From positions 1-53,870 of the forward strand of contig JAKSTP010000017.1 in the NCBI GenBank assembly GCA_024402505.1: a stretch of DNA of 53,870 nt, in the 5' to 3' direction. Position numbers and translations under genes: made by a program. The notes beneath the pieces were generated by a model, which had not been told where the DNA came from, did not search any database, and was given only the letters and a program-made list of their open reading frames with translations. Positions 1 through 8,026 of the stretch are shown in pieces; positions within the stretch are counted from its first letter, which is position 1; each line of letters opens with the position of its first letter. Source of the DNA: Treponema sp. (GTDB taxonomy: Bacteria; Spirochaetota; Spirochaetia; Treponematales; Treponemataceae).

Positions 1-2
1 AA

Positions 3-1034
3 GGACTTGCCAACACTGGTGCTCACAAAATCAACAACGCTATTGGCCAGTGTCTTCTTGCAAAGCGCATGGGAAAACAGCGAATTATTGCAGAAACTGG
101 AGCCGGCCAGCACGGACTTGCAACTGCTGCAGCCTGCGCAAAGCTTGGCCTTGACTGTACTATCTACATGGGTGAAATCGACGTAAAACGCCAGCAGCCA
201 AACGTGGCTACAATGGAAATGTACGGTGCAAAAGTGCACGCAGTAAAATCGGGAAGCCGTACCCTTAAAGATGCCGTAAACGAAGCCATGCGCGACTGGG
301 CAGCCCACCCTGACACAACTCACTATGTTCTGGGTTCTGCTCTTGGTCCTGCTCCTTTCCCTGATATTGTCCGTGAATTCCAGAGCGTAATCGGATACGA
401 AGTTGAACAGCAGTGCAAGGAAAGAAACATTGACGTTGCAGCCATGGTTGCCTGTGTTGGTGGCGGTTCAAACTCTATCGGATTCTTTGCTCCGTTTATC
501 GACAAAAAAGAACCACGCCTTATTGGTGCTGAAGCCGGCGGAATCGGGCCTGGAGTCGGAGAAAATGCAAGCCGTATGACAGGAAACGCCAGCCGTGAAG
601 GAATCGTTCAGGGATACAAGAGCCGCTTCCTTTTGGATGAAGATGGTCAGGCACTTCCAACCCGCTCAATTTCTGCAGGTCTTGACTACATGGGAATTGG
701 ACCACAGCTTGCAGCCCTTGGTGCTTCTGGCCGCGTAGAATTCACTTCAATTCTTGATAAAGAAGCTTTGGAAGCCATCCAGTTCTTTGCCAAAAACGAA
801 GGCGTTCTTTTTGCCATGGAAAGTGCCCATGCCGGTGCTGCAGCCATGAAGATTGCAAAAGAACTTCCAAAAGACAAAGCAGTTATCATCAATATGAGTG
901 GACGCGGAGACAAAGACCTTTTCATTACAAGCCCGGTATTCCGCAAGCAGGAATGGATCGACTTCCTCAAAGCCGAAGTAGAACGCCTTGAAAGCGACAG
1001 TGAAATCCACTCGTCAAAGATTATGGAGAACTAA
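3..1034 (+). CDS. trpB: Tryptophan synthase beta subunit (5' end cut by window)
   Basis: TrpB condenses indole with L-serine to make tryptophan, using PLP, in a complex with TrpA. The reading frame is open from base 3, so the N-terminus lies outside the window. The first visible residues, GLANTGAHKINNA, hold the PLP lysine (codon at 27-29). Further family motifs are GAGQHGLATAAACA, the phosphate-binding CVGGGSNSIG, and the C-terminal MSGRGDKD. This is the standard TrpB1 type that pairs with TrpA. The stop codon is one base before the trpA ATG, so the two are almost certainly co-transcribed and translated in step. No truncation or odd residue is visible in the part present. The identification is certain. 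Confidence 0.97.
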   Translation, partial: GLANTGAHKINNAIGQCLLAKRMGKQRIIAETGAGQHGLATAAACAKLGLDCTIYMGEIDVKRQQPNVATMEMYGAKVHAVKSGSRTLKDAVNEAMRDWAAHPDTTHYVLGSALGPAPFPDIVREFQSVIGYEVEQQCKERNIDVAAMVACVGGGSNSIGFFAPFIDKKEPRLIGAEAGGIGPGVGENASRMTGNASREGIVQGYKSRFLLDEDGQALPTRSISAGLDYMGIGPQLAALGASGRVEFTSILDKEALEAIQFFAKNEGVLFAMESAHAGAAAMKIAKELPKDKAVIINMSGRGDKDLFITSPVFRKQEWIDFLKAEVERLESDSEIHSSKIMEN

Positions 1035-1035
1035 A

Positions 1036-1788
1036 ATGAACAAAATAAAACTTATGAGCCATTTGGTGGCTGGATATCCTACAAATGAACTTTCACTTGC
1101 TGCGGCCCGGGCCCTTGTAAAAGGCGGAGCAGACATTCTTGAAATCCAGCTGCCTTTTTCTGATCCAAGTGCCGACGGTCCTGCCATTCAGGATGCCTGT
1201 ACTAAAGTGCTGGAACGAAAATACCGTACAGCCGACGGTCTTGCATTTATTGAAACCCTTCATAAGGAATTTCCAGACACTCCAATCTACCTTATGAGCT
1301 ACGGAAGTCTTATCTACACACCTGGCATTGACGCCTTCTGTAAAAAAGCTTCAGAAGCCGGTGTAAAAGGCATGATTATTCCTGACCTTCCTTTTGACCA
1401 CGATGAAGGACTTACTGCCGCCTGTAAAAAATACGGCATGGAAAACATTCCTGTTGCAGCTCCTAGTATGAGTGATGAACGACTTTCAAAGCTTGCCCAC
1501 GCAGAATTCAAATACATTTACGCTGCTCTTCGCGCCGGTATTACCGGAACAAATACAACAATTGATGACGCTACCCTTACCTTCCTGAAAAAAGTTGGTG
1601 ACGGCGGAAGTCTTGTTTATGGTGGATTCGGTATTTCCAACGGTGAACAGTCCGGGGCCCTTGCATCAAGCGTTGAAGCTGTTGTTGCAGGTTCAGTTTT
1701 TGTAAGAATCATCAGTGAAAATCAGAATGATGGAAAGGCTCTTGCAGAAAAAGTTGAAGCAAAAGCCCGGGAAATCACCCATTCATAG
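1036..1788 (+). CDS. trpA: Tryptophan synthase alpha subunit
   Basis: TrpA cleaves indole-3-glycerol phosphate to indole and glyceraldehyde-3-phosphate and channels indole to TrpB. The product is 250 aa, slightly short for the family. The catalytic glutamate and aspartate lie in LEIQLPFSDPSADGP, and the phosphate-loop region reads RAGITGT followed by GGFGIS. The ATG at 1036 directly follows the trpB stop and gives the usual short N-terminus MNKIKLMSHLVAGYP. An upstream in-frame start at 988 lies inside trpB and is rejected. The last tryptophan-pathway steps are therefore adjacent here, and the rest of the trp operon presumably lies upstream of the window. Confidence 0.96.
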   Translation: MNKIKLMSHLVAGYPTNELSLAAARALVKGGADILEIQLPFSDPSADGPAIQDACTKVLERKYRTADGLAFIETLHKEFPDTPIYLMSYGSLIYTPGIDAFCKKASEAGVKGMIIPDLPFDHDEGLTAACKKYGMENIPVAAPSMSDERLSKLAHAEFKYIYAALRAGITGTNTTIDDATLTFLKKVGDGGSLVYGGFGISNGEQSGALASSVEAVVAGSVFVRIISENQNDGKALAEKVEAKAREITHS

Positions 1789-1823
1789 GAATTGAAGGGA
1801 ATTTTTCCCTTTTGGAGAAACAA

Positions 1824-2216
1824 ATGACCGATCTTGAAGAAGCCAGAGCCTTTTTTGGAAGAGACCGATATGCCATGGAAACTACCGGCATTGATATTCT
1901 GGAAGTAAAAGAAAAATACGCAAAATGTATTCTTAAAGTGGAAGACAAACACTTGAACGTAGCAGACACTGTTATGGGAGGGGCAATCTTTACACTGGCA
2001 GACTTTACTTTCGCAGTTGCATCAAACTTCAAGCAGGGCCATGCAGTTTCCGTAAACAGCACCATAAACTTTTTCCGCCCTGCAAAAGGAAATCTAATTG
2101 CCGAAAGTGAAATTGTAAAAGACGGCCGTTCCATCATCAATTACAATATTAACGTACGGGATGATCAGGAAAAACTGGTAGCAACAGTAAACATCACAGG
2201 CATGCGGCTGCAGTAG
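1824..2216 (+). CDS. PaaI-like hotdog-fold thioesterase
   Basis: This 130-aa protein has the look of the PaaI/YbgC-type hotdog thioesterases that hydrolyse acyl-CoA or aromatic acyl-CoA thioesters. The helix segment VMGGAIFTLADFTFAVASN matches the family signature, in which a glycine-rich turn precedes the active-site acidic residue. It is followed by VSVNSTINFFRPA and a final beta strand VATVNITGMRLQ. The chosen ATG at 1824 has GGAG seven bases upstream. An in-frame TTG at 1812 overlaps that site and is unlikely. It lies 35 bp after trpA and may be read through from it. Its substrate cannot be told from sequence. The gene ends next to a large palindrome shared with the convergent OmpA-like gene. 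Confidence 0.8.
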   Translation: MTDLEEARAFFGRDRYAMETTGIDILEVKEKYAKCILKVEDKHLNVADTVMGGAIFTLADFTFAVASNFKQGHAVSVNSTINFFRPAKGNLIAESEIVKDGRSIINYNINVRDDQEKLVATVNITGMRLQ

Positions 2217-2225
2217 AAAATAAAA

Positions 2226-2395
2226 TCTGTTGCAGATGCACAAATATTTTTCCGCGGTTGAAATGCTCCCGCCGGACACGCCTTGCAGCCGCAAGAGTCC
2301 TCGTCGCTTCGCTCCTGCGGTAATGCGTCTGAAGTCGTGTCCGACTCCGCTTTCAACAGAGGGGCTTTTTTTGTACACCTGCAACAGATCTTCTA
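2226..2395. repeat. Long imperfect palindrome between convergent genes
   Basis: The two ends of this stretch are imperfect reverse complements. The outer arms read TCTGTTGCAGATGCACAAA on the left and its near complement before 2390. Inner matches follow: GGACACG with CGTGTCC, and CCGCAAGAG with CTCCTGCGG around a short GC-rich centre. Folded, it would make one very long hairpin. A T-run follows the inner arms on the plus strand near 2367-2373. It sits between the stops of the thioesterase gene (+) and the OmpA-like gene (-) and overlaps the latter's stop, so a bidirectional terminator is the simplest role. A decayed MITE-like element is an alternative. Confidence 0.6.
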
Positions 2396-3718
2396 TTCCA
2401 GTATCGTGATTTCTACGCGGCGGTTCATGGCTTTGCCTTCTGCTGTATCGTTGGAAGCCACCGGTTTTGAAGCTCCTAGTCCTTTACAAATAAATCTTCC
2501 TTCATCAACACCACGTTTTGCAAGTTCCATGGCGATTCGTCTTGCACGGGCGGTAGAAACATTCATCTCACCTTCTTTATAACCTGTATCGGCAGTGTGA
2601 CCTTCTACCAGGAACATTGAAGAAGGTAATTTTTTCAGAACTGCGGCAATTTCATCAAGTCGCTTTGTTTCGCCAGGCATAAGTTCGTCGCTGTCTGCCT
2701 TAAATTTCAAATCGTGGAGAGAAAGTTTTACACCGGCGTCAGTTTCTTCCACCAGAATTTTGCTTTCGGATTTTGAAAGGGCTTCAGAAATATCACGTTT
2801 CTTTTCTTCAATAGTCTTGCCTTCTGAAGACAAACTGTCTTTTTCAGCATTCGTTGCAACATCTTTTTCATCACTTTTAGCAATAACTGCACCCATCTTT
2901 TTAAGGCTGTCCAAAATCTCTTCGTGACCATAACTTACAGGATACTCGGTAAAATTCAAAATGGTGCCTTTGTAATCAACTTTGGTGCCGTCCTTGTAAA
3001 TAAAGCTTTCATCCACATTATCCCACATGAACACCATGGCACCGTTTTCTACGCTTACAAGAACATAGCCGTTGTGAGAACCTGTTGCCGATTTCAGATT
3101 CAAATCCCCGCCAAAATCCCAGTAGGAAATGCCGTAACGGGTAGCCCATTCACATTTGATGCGGTAAACTTCCTGACCTTTGTAGTTTTCCCGGCCAACA
3201 AAAGTATACAAAACCGTCATAGGAATTCTGGTGATTACGCCATTATTCAGTGGATCTACAGCCCTAAAACTTTCTCCTTTCCACTGGGCGCCTGCAGAAA
3301 TCTCTTCTTTTGGAAAAACAGGAAAACTTCTGAAAGTTGGATATCCGTTGTCTGTTTCCATGGTAAGACGACCGTCGGAACTTATGGAAAAACTTGATGG
3401 AATGGCCTCGTGAATTCCAGAGCCTACAGTCTGCATTTTCCGTACCGTGTCCTGCTCCACATAAAAATCACCTGAGTAATAAACGGTACTTCCATCATCA
3501 TCTTCCTGAAAAATAAATGAACGCACTTCACGACTTGTAAGTCCCACATATTTGCCGTTTAAGTACTGACGAAGATTTGTGCGTTCTACCAGAGTGTAAT
3601 TTGATCCGCCGGAATGACGAAGACTATGAGCCCAAAGAGATGACCCGCCGGAAACAGAAAAAATGGCTGACAGTACTGCAAAAACATAAACAAGGTTCTT
3701 TCTGGAAGATTTTAACAT
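2393..3718 (-). CDS. OmpA-family outer-membrane/peptidoglycan-binding protein
   Basis: This 441-aa protein is predicted to be exported. Residues 1-30 form a signal peptide with a hydrophobic core, VYVFAVLSAIFSVSGG. The middle part is beta-rich and specific to the group. Residues ~327-441 are an OmpA C-terminal domain, shown by VEGHTADTG, NVSTARARRIAMEL and the closing NRRVEITILE, which normally grips peptidoglycan. A charged linker (~265-325) joins the two. It most likely ties the outer membrane or periplasm to the cell wall of a spirochete. The promoter is unusual: TATAAT lies six bases before the ATG and there is no Shine-Dalgarno, pointing to a leaderless mRNA. It is monocistronic and convergent with the thioesterase gene. 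Confidence 0.85.
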   Translation of the reverse strand: MLKSSRKNLVYVFAVLSAIFSVSGGSSLWAHSLRHSGGSNYTLVERTNLRQYLNGKYVGLTSREVRSFIFQEDDDGSTVYYSGDFYVEQDTVRKMQTVGSGIHEAIPSSFSISSDGRLTMETDNGYPTFRSFPVFPKEEISAGAQWKGESFRAVDPLNNGVITRIPMTVLYTFVGRENYKGQEVYRIKCEWATRYGISYWDFGGDLNLKSATGSHNGYVLVSVENGAMVFMWDNVDESFIYKDGTKVDYKGTILNFTEYPVSYGHEEILDSLKKMGAVIAKSDEKDVATNAEKDSLSSEGKTIEEKKRDISEALSKSESKILVEETDAGVKLSLHDLKFKADSDELMPGETKRLDEIAAVLKKLPSSMFLVEGHTADTGYKEGEMNVSTARARRIAMELAKRGVDEGRFICKGLGASKPVASNDTAEGKAMNRRVEITILE

Positions 3719-3724
3719 GTGTTC

Positions 3725-3730
3725 ATTATA
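3725..3730 (-). promoter_or_regulatory. Extended -10 box (TGG-TATAAT) of ompA-like gene, leaderless start
   Basis: On the minus strand TGG-TATAAT is followed by only six bases, GAACAC, and then the ATG at 3718. No Shine-Dalgarno fits in that space, so the transcript should start at or within a base or two of the start codon. The -35 region is weak, as is usual for extended -10 promoters. Confidence 0.6.
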
Positions 3731-3784
3731 CCACAGTTTTTACGTAAATTTGCCCTATTAAAACAGGATGGGAAAACTGTCTTG

Positions 3785-4672
3785 TTAAAACAAGTCCAGG
3801 CTGTTATCCAGATAGATTTTTTCCCTTACTTCCAGCTGATATTCCGGTTTTGTCATGTAGTACAGAATAAACTCCAGTAAAAGTGCACTTCCAAGACTTC
3901 GCCCTTCTATTTTGAAATTTGAAAAGCCCATAGGAACATAAGATTTTTGAATGTCATCAACACTAATAAACCCTGGATTCTTTTTTGCCTTAGAAAAAAC
4001 ATAGCCTTCTTTTGCATCTGGAGAAGCGCATTTCCATTCTTCAGTTTTCTCACCAAGAGCCAGTCGGCTTACATTTTCGTAGCAGGCCTTCCGTTTTTCA
4101 CACTGAAACCAACAGCACTCATTTACAAGAAATTCCGTTTTATTTTTCTGATTTTGAGACAGTTTTTCCAGAAGATCAAAGTCCCTGTTGAATCTGAAAT
4201 CCGGGACCACAAATTTAAAATCACTGTTTTCAAGTTCGGCTGCAAAATCCTCAAAACGGGTAAGCACCTTTGTTGTTGATGAAACAAAGTAAAAATGAGG
4301 AAAGTGCTTTTTAAGATAATCCAGAAGAAGATCAGAATGAAGGATTACGCCGTTTTTCCTTGAACAGAACAGTTCGCAAAGGTAATTGCATTTTTTATCG
4401 GCAAGATGATTTTCTTTAAGAAGTGAATTGCTGAATGTAAGGCGGGCCGAAACACCGTAGTCAGAAGTTAGGGCCAGCACATCTTTTTCAATGCCGCTTT
4501 GCCCAAAACCCGTTCGTCCGCCACCCCAAAGACAGTCTGCAGGGGCCCCGTAAATGGAATCAATCTGGAAATCCTGGTAAAACCACTGGCGGTGCTCAAA
4601 AAAAACCGGAAGAAAGATTTTATAAAAATCGTAAAATTCAAAAAGTCCCGGAAGATGGAAATGGGCCGCCAT
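3785..4672 (-). CDS. Peptidase U32-like protein of unknown substrate
   Basis: This 295-aa protein is not a textbook family member. Two features recall the peptidase U32/YhbU-like group: a cysteine cluster NECCWFQCEKRKACYEN around the middle, and a late FKIEGRSLGSALLLEF segment that matches the U32 (L/F)KIEGR signature. U32 relatives act in tRNA or ubiquinone hydroxylation or in collagen or peptide breakdown, so no reaction can be assigned. An early segment carries FSNSLL and KKCNYLC, which could also be metal-binding. The ATG at 4672 is preferred over 4702 because GGAG sits seven bases upstream of it. It is divergent from lrgA, with 57 bp between the starts. A radical-SAM-like or iron-sulfur enzyme remains possible. 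Confidence 0.5.
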   Translation of the reverse strand: MAAHFHLPGLFEFYDFYKIFLPVFFEHRQWFYQDFQIDSIYGAPADCLWGGGRTGFGQSGIEKDVLALTSDYGVSARLTFSNSLLKENHLADKKCNYLCELFCSRKNGVILHSDLLLDYLKKHFPHFYFVSSTTKVLTRFEDFAAELENSDFKFVVPDFRFNRDFDLLEKLSQNQKNKTEFLVNECCWFQCEKRKACYENVSRLALGEKTEEWKCASPDAKEGYVFSKAKKNPGFISVDDIQKSYVPMGFSNFKIEGRSLGSALLLEFILYYMTKPEYQLEVREKIYLDNSLDLF

Positions 4673-4717
4673 GAAAAATCTCCTGGTCCCAATATAACAC
4701 AAACCTTTGATTCATGA

Positions 4718-4723
4718 TATACT
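4718..4723 (+). promoter_or_regulatory. Extended -10 box (TGA-TATACT) of lrgAB, leaderless start
   Basis: TGA-TATACT ends six bases (AGCTGC) before the lrgA ATG at 4730. A candidate -35, ATAACA, lies 18 bp upstream. There is no Shine-Dalgarno sequence, so initiation on a leaderless mRNA is predicted. Confidence 0.6.
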
Positions 4724-4729
4724 AGCTGC

Positions 4730-5110
4730 ATGAAATACGTTTTTCAGTTGTTTATTATTCTTACCGTAAGCTTCATTGGCGAATTGATTCACTTTTTTGT
4801 TCCACTTCCTATTCCGGCAAGCATTTACGGTCTTGTTATTATGTTTATTCTCCTTGAAACCAGAATCATCAAGCTTGAAAAAATAAAGGAAACCTCTTCT
4901 TACCTTCTTGGAATAATGCCTATCTTCTTTGTTCCACCCTGCGTAGGATTTATCAAGGCCTTCCCTCTTATGAAACAGTACGGACTTCAGTTTCTGGTGA
5001 TTGGAATTGGCACTACAATTCTTGTTATGATTGCAACAGGCTGGGTTACTCAGCTTGTTATGCGGGGAAAGCACAAATCCGGTAAAAAAGGAGCTTCAAA
5101 TGCTGAATAA
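4730..5110 (+). CDS. lrgA: CidA/LrgA family holin-like membrane protein
   Basis: This 126-aa protein is built almost entirely of hydrophobic segments (about four TM helices) and carries the family pattern PLPIPASIYGLVIMFILLE. LrgA/CidA proteins are holin-like and work with LrgB in murein-hydrolase control, pyruvate or carbon-overflow transport and programmed lysis in better-studied bacteria. Here the gene overlaps lrgB by 11 bp (ATG at 5100 inside the lrgA end), the classic pairing, so the two proteins should be made together. The charged C-terminal tail RGKHKSGKKGAS is cytoplasmic. No lytS/lytR-type two-component genes are next to it in this window. Confidence 0.88.
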   Translation: MKYVFQLFIILTVSFIGELIHFFVPLPIPASIYGLVIMFILLETRIIKLEKIKETSSYLLGIMPIFFVPPCVGFIKAFPLMKQYGLQFLVIGIGTTILVMIATGWVTQLVMRGKHKSGKKGASNAE

Positions 5111-5795
5111 TTTTCTTTCCACTTCCCTTTACTGGGGCGCCTCTTTGACTCTGGCCTTTTTTATGATTGGCACCTGGCTTTACAAGAAAACCAATTTCTT
5201 CCTTTTCAGCCCCCTTCTTGTATCCTGCACCTTCTGTATTCTTTTTCTGTATTTTACAAAGATTCCTTTTGAAGTTTACGAAGCAAGCGCCGCTCCCATC
5301 AGCTGGTTTTTAACCCCAGTTACAGTTTGCCTTGCAGTTCCATTGTACGAGCAGTTTGAAAAACTTAAAGAAAACGCCTTTGCCATTCTTGCAGGCATTT
5401 TTACCGGCGTAATTGTAAATCTTGTAAGTGTGTGGGCACTTTGCATTGCATTTAAGATTGGCCACACGGAATATGTTTCACTTCTGCCAAAATCCATTAC
5501 CACGGCCATCAGTTTTGCCATAACCCAGCAGTATCAGGGACACGTTGCCATTACTGCCATGATGGTAATTCTTGCCGGAAATGTAGGCAATCTTTTTGCC
5601 CAGGTGATCTGCCGGTTTTGCCGCATTACAGAACCAGTTGCCGTAGGTGTTGCCATTGGTACTTCAAGTCATGCACTGGGAACTTCCAAGGCCCTGCAGA
5701 TTGGGGACACGGAAGGTGCCATGAGCGGATTAAGCATAGCCGTAACAGGACTCATTACCGTTTTAATGATGCCGGTTTTTGCCCCACTTATTTAA
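5100..5795 (+). CDS. lrgB: LrgB/CidB family antiholin-like membrane protein
   Basis: This 231-aa polytopic membrane protein is the partner of LrgA. The most conserved family block, VAVGVAIGTSSHALGTSKALQIGDTEGAMSGL, is present near residues 180-211, and about six to seven TM segments can be drawn. The ATG at 5100 overlaps the end of lrgA and is chosen over the upstream in-frame start at 5031, which would lie well inside lrgA. The preceding AAAAAAGGAGCTTCAA supplies a good Shine-Dalgarno. LrgAB pairs are implicated in exporting or taking up pyruvate-like metabolites and in controlling lysis. The 3' end overlaps the convergent GH27 stop by 8 bp. Confidence 0.9.
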   Translation: MLNNFLSTSLYWGASLTLAFFMIGTWLYKKTNFFLFSPLLVSCTFCILFLYFTKIPFEVYEASAAPISWFLTPVTVCLAVPLYEQFEKLKENAFAILAGIFTGVIVNLVSVWALCIAFKIGHTEYVSLLPKSITTAISFAITQQYQGHVAITAMMVILAGNVGNLFAQVICRFCRITEPVAVGVAIGTSSHALGTSKALQIGDTEGAMSGLSIAVTGLITVLMMPVFAPLI

Positions 5796-7917
5796 GCCGT
5801 TTTTCGTGATTGAAGAGGCGGTCTATTATGGATGCAGCTTCTTCTTCCGAAACCTGTTTTGATCCTTCAAAGACTATTTTGCCAGAGGCATTTTCTACAC
5901 TGCCACAGGCTGTTCCGTCCATAATGCCTTTTACATAAACCTGGGCAATGTGGGCAGCACAGGTTCTGCAGTCGTAAAGGTCTTCCAGAACTTCGGCTTT
6001 TTTCCAGTCTTCATCGTCGGCTTCGGCCATTGTGTTCAAAAGATATTCATGAACTGTTTTTGCGGCAGTTTTTCTGTTCAAAGGTTCCAAAGTTTTTATT
6101 CTTAAAACAAGGCTTTCGCAAGGTCCAAGTTTTCCGCATTTTACAGAAACGCCTTCAGCCATATCATCTTTTGTCCAGGTAATTTCGCCCTTTTCTCCAG
6201 TCCAAAGATTTTCCGTCAATATTTTCTGGGAATTAACATAGTCTGGCCGCAAAGGCATTTTGTATCCAACGGCGTCCATTATTTCTTTCATGGAGATTGA
6301 AATATTTTCGTAGGTTTCAGTCTGACTCAGGTTGAAAAATGAAACTGCTATTGAACCGTCGTAAAGTGGTTTTGCAAGAATATCAAGTCGTTCGTTATTT
6401 CTGCAGTAATTTGTATCAGGTGATGAAAGGTTCTGGATTTTTCCATCTTCCTTCCAAACCGATTTAACTCGTTTTGCCTGAACGCCAAGTAAATCCTGAT
6501 TCAGGGCAATAAGCTTTTCATTTGCTATGATTCTGTGAATCCAGTCACCTTTTTCTACGCGGCGAAGATCCATTCCCAGCATAAGAGGTGAGTTCATCAT
6601 ACACCACATGGCAAAGTGAGTCTTGTTCTGTTCTTCGTTTAATCCATCCATGCCAACTACCAGCATGTCAGGGTCGTTCCATCCTTTATCAAGGCCGGCA
6701 AACTCATCCATGATAACCGCCTTGTTGTATTGAGAAGTTACACTTGGAGTATATCCGTCTACCCAGGCAGCTTTTCCCGCATTTCCAGGACTTCCTACCC
6801 AGAAAGTAATGTCGTTCAAAATGCGCCAGGAATTTGCAATCTTGTAGGCCCAGTCCTGAGGCTGAGTTTTTCCCCATTCGCAGGTGCTGAAAACAAGGTC
6901 ATTGTCCGGCTTAATAAGATTGATTTCTTCCAGAAGTTTTGCGTAAGATGAAAGTGTATTTTCCTGACGGCGGTGATTCATAAGTCGGATTACATTTTTG
7001 CCGGCCTGCATTTTTACCTTTATAAAAGGATAAGTTGCTGTAGTGTTTTTTCCTCCGCTTACAGGCAAAAAATCATCGTAAAATAGTTCATCTCCCAAAG
7101 CCACCTGAAGCCAAGCTCCCTGCCCAACTTCTTCTCCTGTGGCATAAGTAACCGAAAGCATATATTCCCCGTCTTTTGGTACAGTCACGTAAAAACGAAG
7201 TTCTCCACTTTCATCACCTGTGGGAGTCTGATCCGGGCCAGTTCCATCAAAAGTGCCGATATTGGTAACAAAGCAGTTTTTTACAAAAGGCCCGCTGCCT
7301 GTAATTTCACCCTCAGTTGCAGCATAAAAACTCTGGCTTACTAAAGAACTATTTCCATTATTCAAAGGCCCTTCAATGTGGATCTTCTGAATGTTTGGTG
7401 CATAAACAAAACGGGCATTTTTTGGATTCGAGAAAGTGGCATTGTCCCAAAGATAATAGCAGTTGTCCACCTTCAAAAAATCTACTCCCCAATTTACATA
7501 AGAGGCAGCATCTTCTTTTTCGTGACCGCAGGTTCCCACGGCAGCCCCTGCACAAAGATTCGTCCCGATGTCATTGTACATACCGAATTTCAATCCTTTT
7601 GAATGGATGTAATCGGAAAGCACCTTAAAATCATCTGGAAATTTTTCCGGTTCATTGGAAAGTTTTCCATCAACACGGGCCGGTTTGTAACAGCCGTCAT
7701 CAAGAACAATGTACTTGTATCCAAGCTTGTCCAGTCCCAGGCGGATAAAATCGTCTGCCATAATTTTTGAAAGCTCTTCCGTATTTGAACTGCCAAAAGC
7801 ATTCCAGCTGTTCCACCCCATGGCAGGAAGACCTTTCTTTTTACCTTCAAGGAAGGACATCACTTTTCCGTTATTAAAACTGTCATATCTGTAATCTTTA
7901 TTCTTGATTGTCTGCAT
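5788..7917 (-). CDS. GH27 alpha-galactosidase with inserted lectin-like module and SLH-like tail
   Basis: This 709-aa glycoside hydrolase starts with the GH27 hallmark GLPAMGWNSWNAFG. It has the nucleophile motif VDFLKVDNCYY (D151) and the second catalytic motif KGWNDPDMLVVG (~411-422), so it should release terminal alpha-galactose (or the related N-acetyl sugar). The barrel is interrupted at ~160-340 by a beta-rich segment resembling a carbohydrate-binding module (GELRFYVTVPKDGEYMLSVTYATG). The last ~90 residues carry an SLH-like pattern (AAHIAQVYVKGIMDG ... EEEAASIIDRLF). No signal peptide is seen, so it is probably cytoplasmic. The start is uncertain: the ATG at 7917 has GGA directly against it, whereas the in-frame ATG at 7860 (MSFLEGKKKG) has GGA six bases upstream and may be the real start. 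Confidence 0.88.
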   Translation of the reverse strand: MQTIKNKDYRYDSFNNGKVMSFLEGKKKGLPAMGWNSWNAFGSSNTEELSKIMADDFIRLGLDKLGYKYIVLDDGCYKPARVDGKLSNEPEKFPDDFKVLSDYIHSKGLKFGMYNDIGTNLCAGAAVGTCGHEKEDAASYVNWGVDFLKVDNCYYLWDNATFSNPKNARFVYAPNIQKIHIEGPLNNGNSSLVSQSFYAATEGEITGSGPFVKNCFVTNIGTFDGTGPDQTPTGDESGELRFYVTVPKDGEYMLSVTYATGEEVGQGAWLQVALGDELFYDDFLPVSGGKNTTATYPFIKVKMQAGKNVIRLMNHRRQENTLSSYAKLLEEINLIKPDNDLVFSTCEWGKTQPQDWAYKIANSWRILNDITFWVGSPGNAGKAAWVDGYTPSVTSQYNKAVIMDEFAGLDKGWNDPDMLVVGMDGLNEEQNKTHFAMWCMMNSPLMLGMDLRRVEKGDWIHRIIANEKLIALNQDLLGVQAKRVKSVWKEDGKIQNLSSPDTNYCRNNERLDILAKPLYDGSIAVSFFNLSQTETYENISISMKEIMDAVGYKMPLRPDYVNSQKILTENLWTGEKGEITWTKDDMAEGVSVKCGKLGPCESLVLRIKTLEPLNRKTAAKTVHEYLLNTMAEADDEDWKKAEVLEDLYDCRTCAAHIAQVYVKGIMDGTACGSVENASGKIVFEGSKQVSEEEAASIIDRLFNHEKRLK

Positions 7918-8026
7918 TCCTTTATTATTTTAGTTTTCCTGCCTTAAGTCAACAAAATCAAGGTGAATAATAGACCAAGGACAAAATGTCTACTATAATA
8001 TAGATATAATTCATATTGGAGTTATT

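Noticed and set aside
2094..2384. Minus-strand ORF across the palindrome
   Set aside because: It overlaps the thioesterase gene and the palindrome; the translation has no recognisable pattern and composition is unlike neighbouring genes.
7980..8026. Inverted repeat GGACAAAATGTC before the symporter as an operator
   Set aside because: Only four to five paired bases, with no second copy noticed; too weak to claim.
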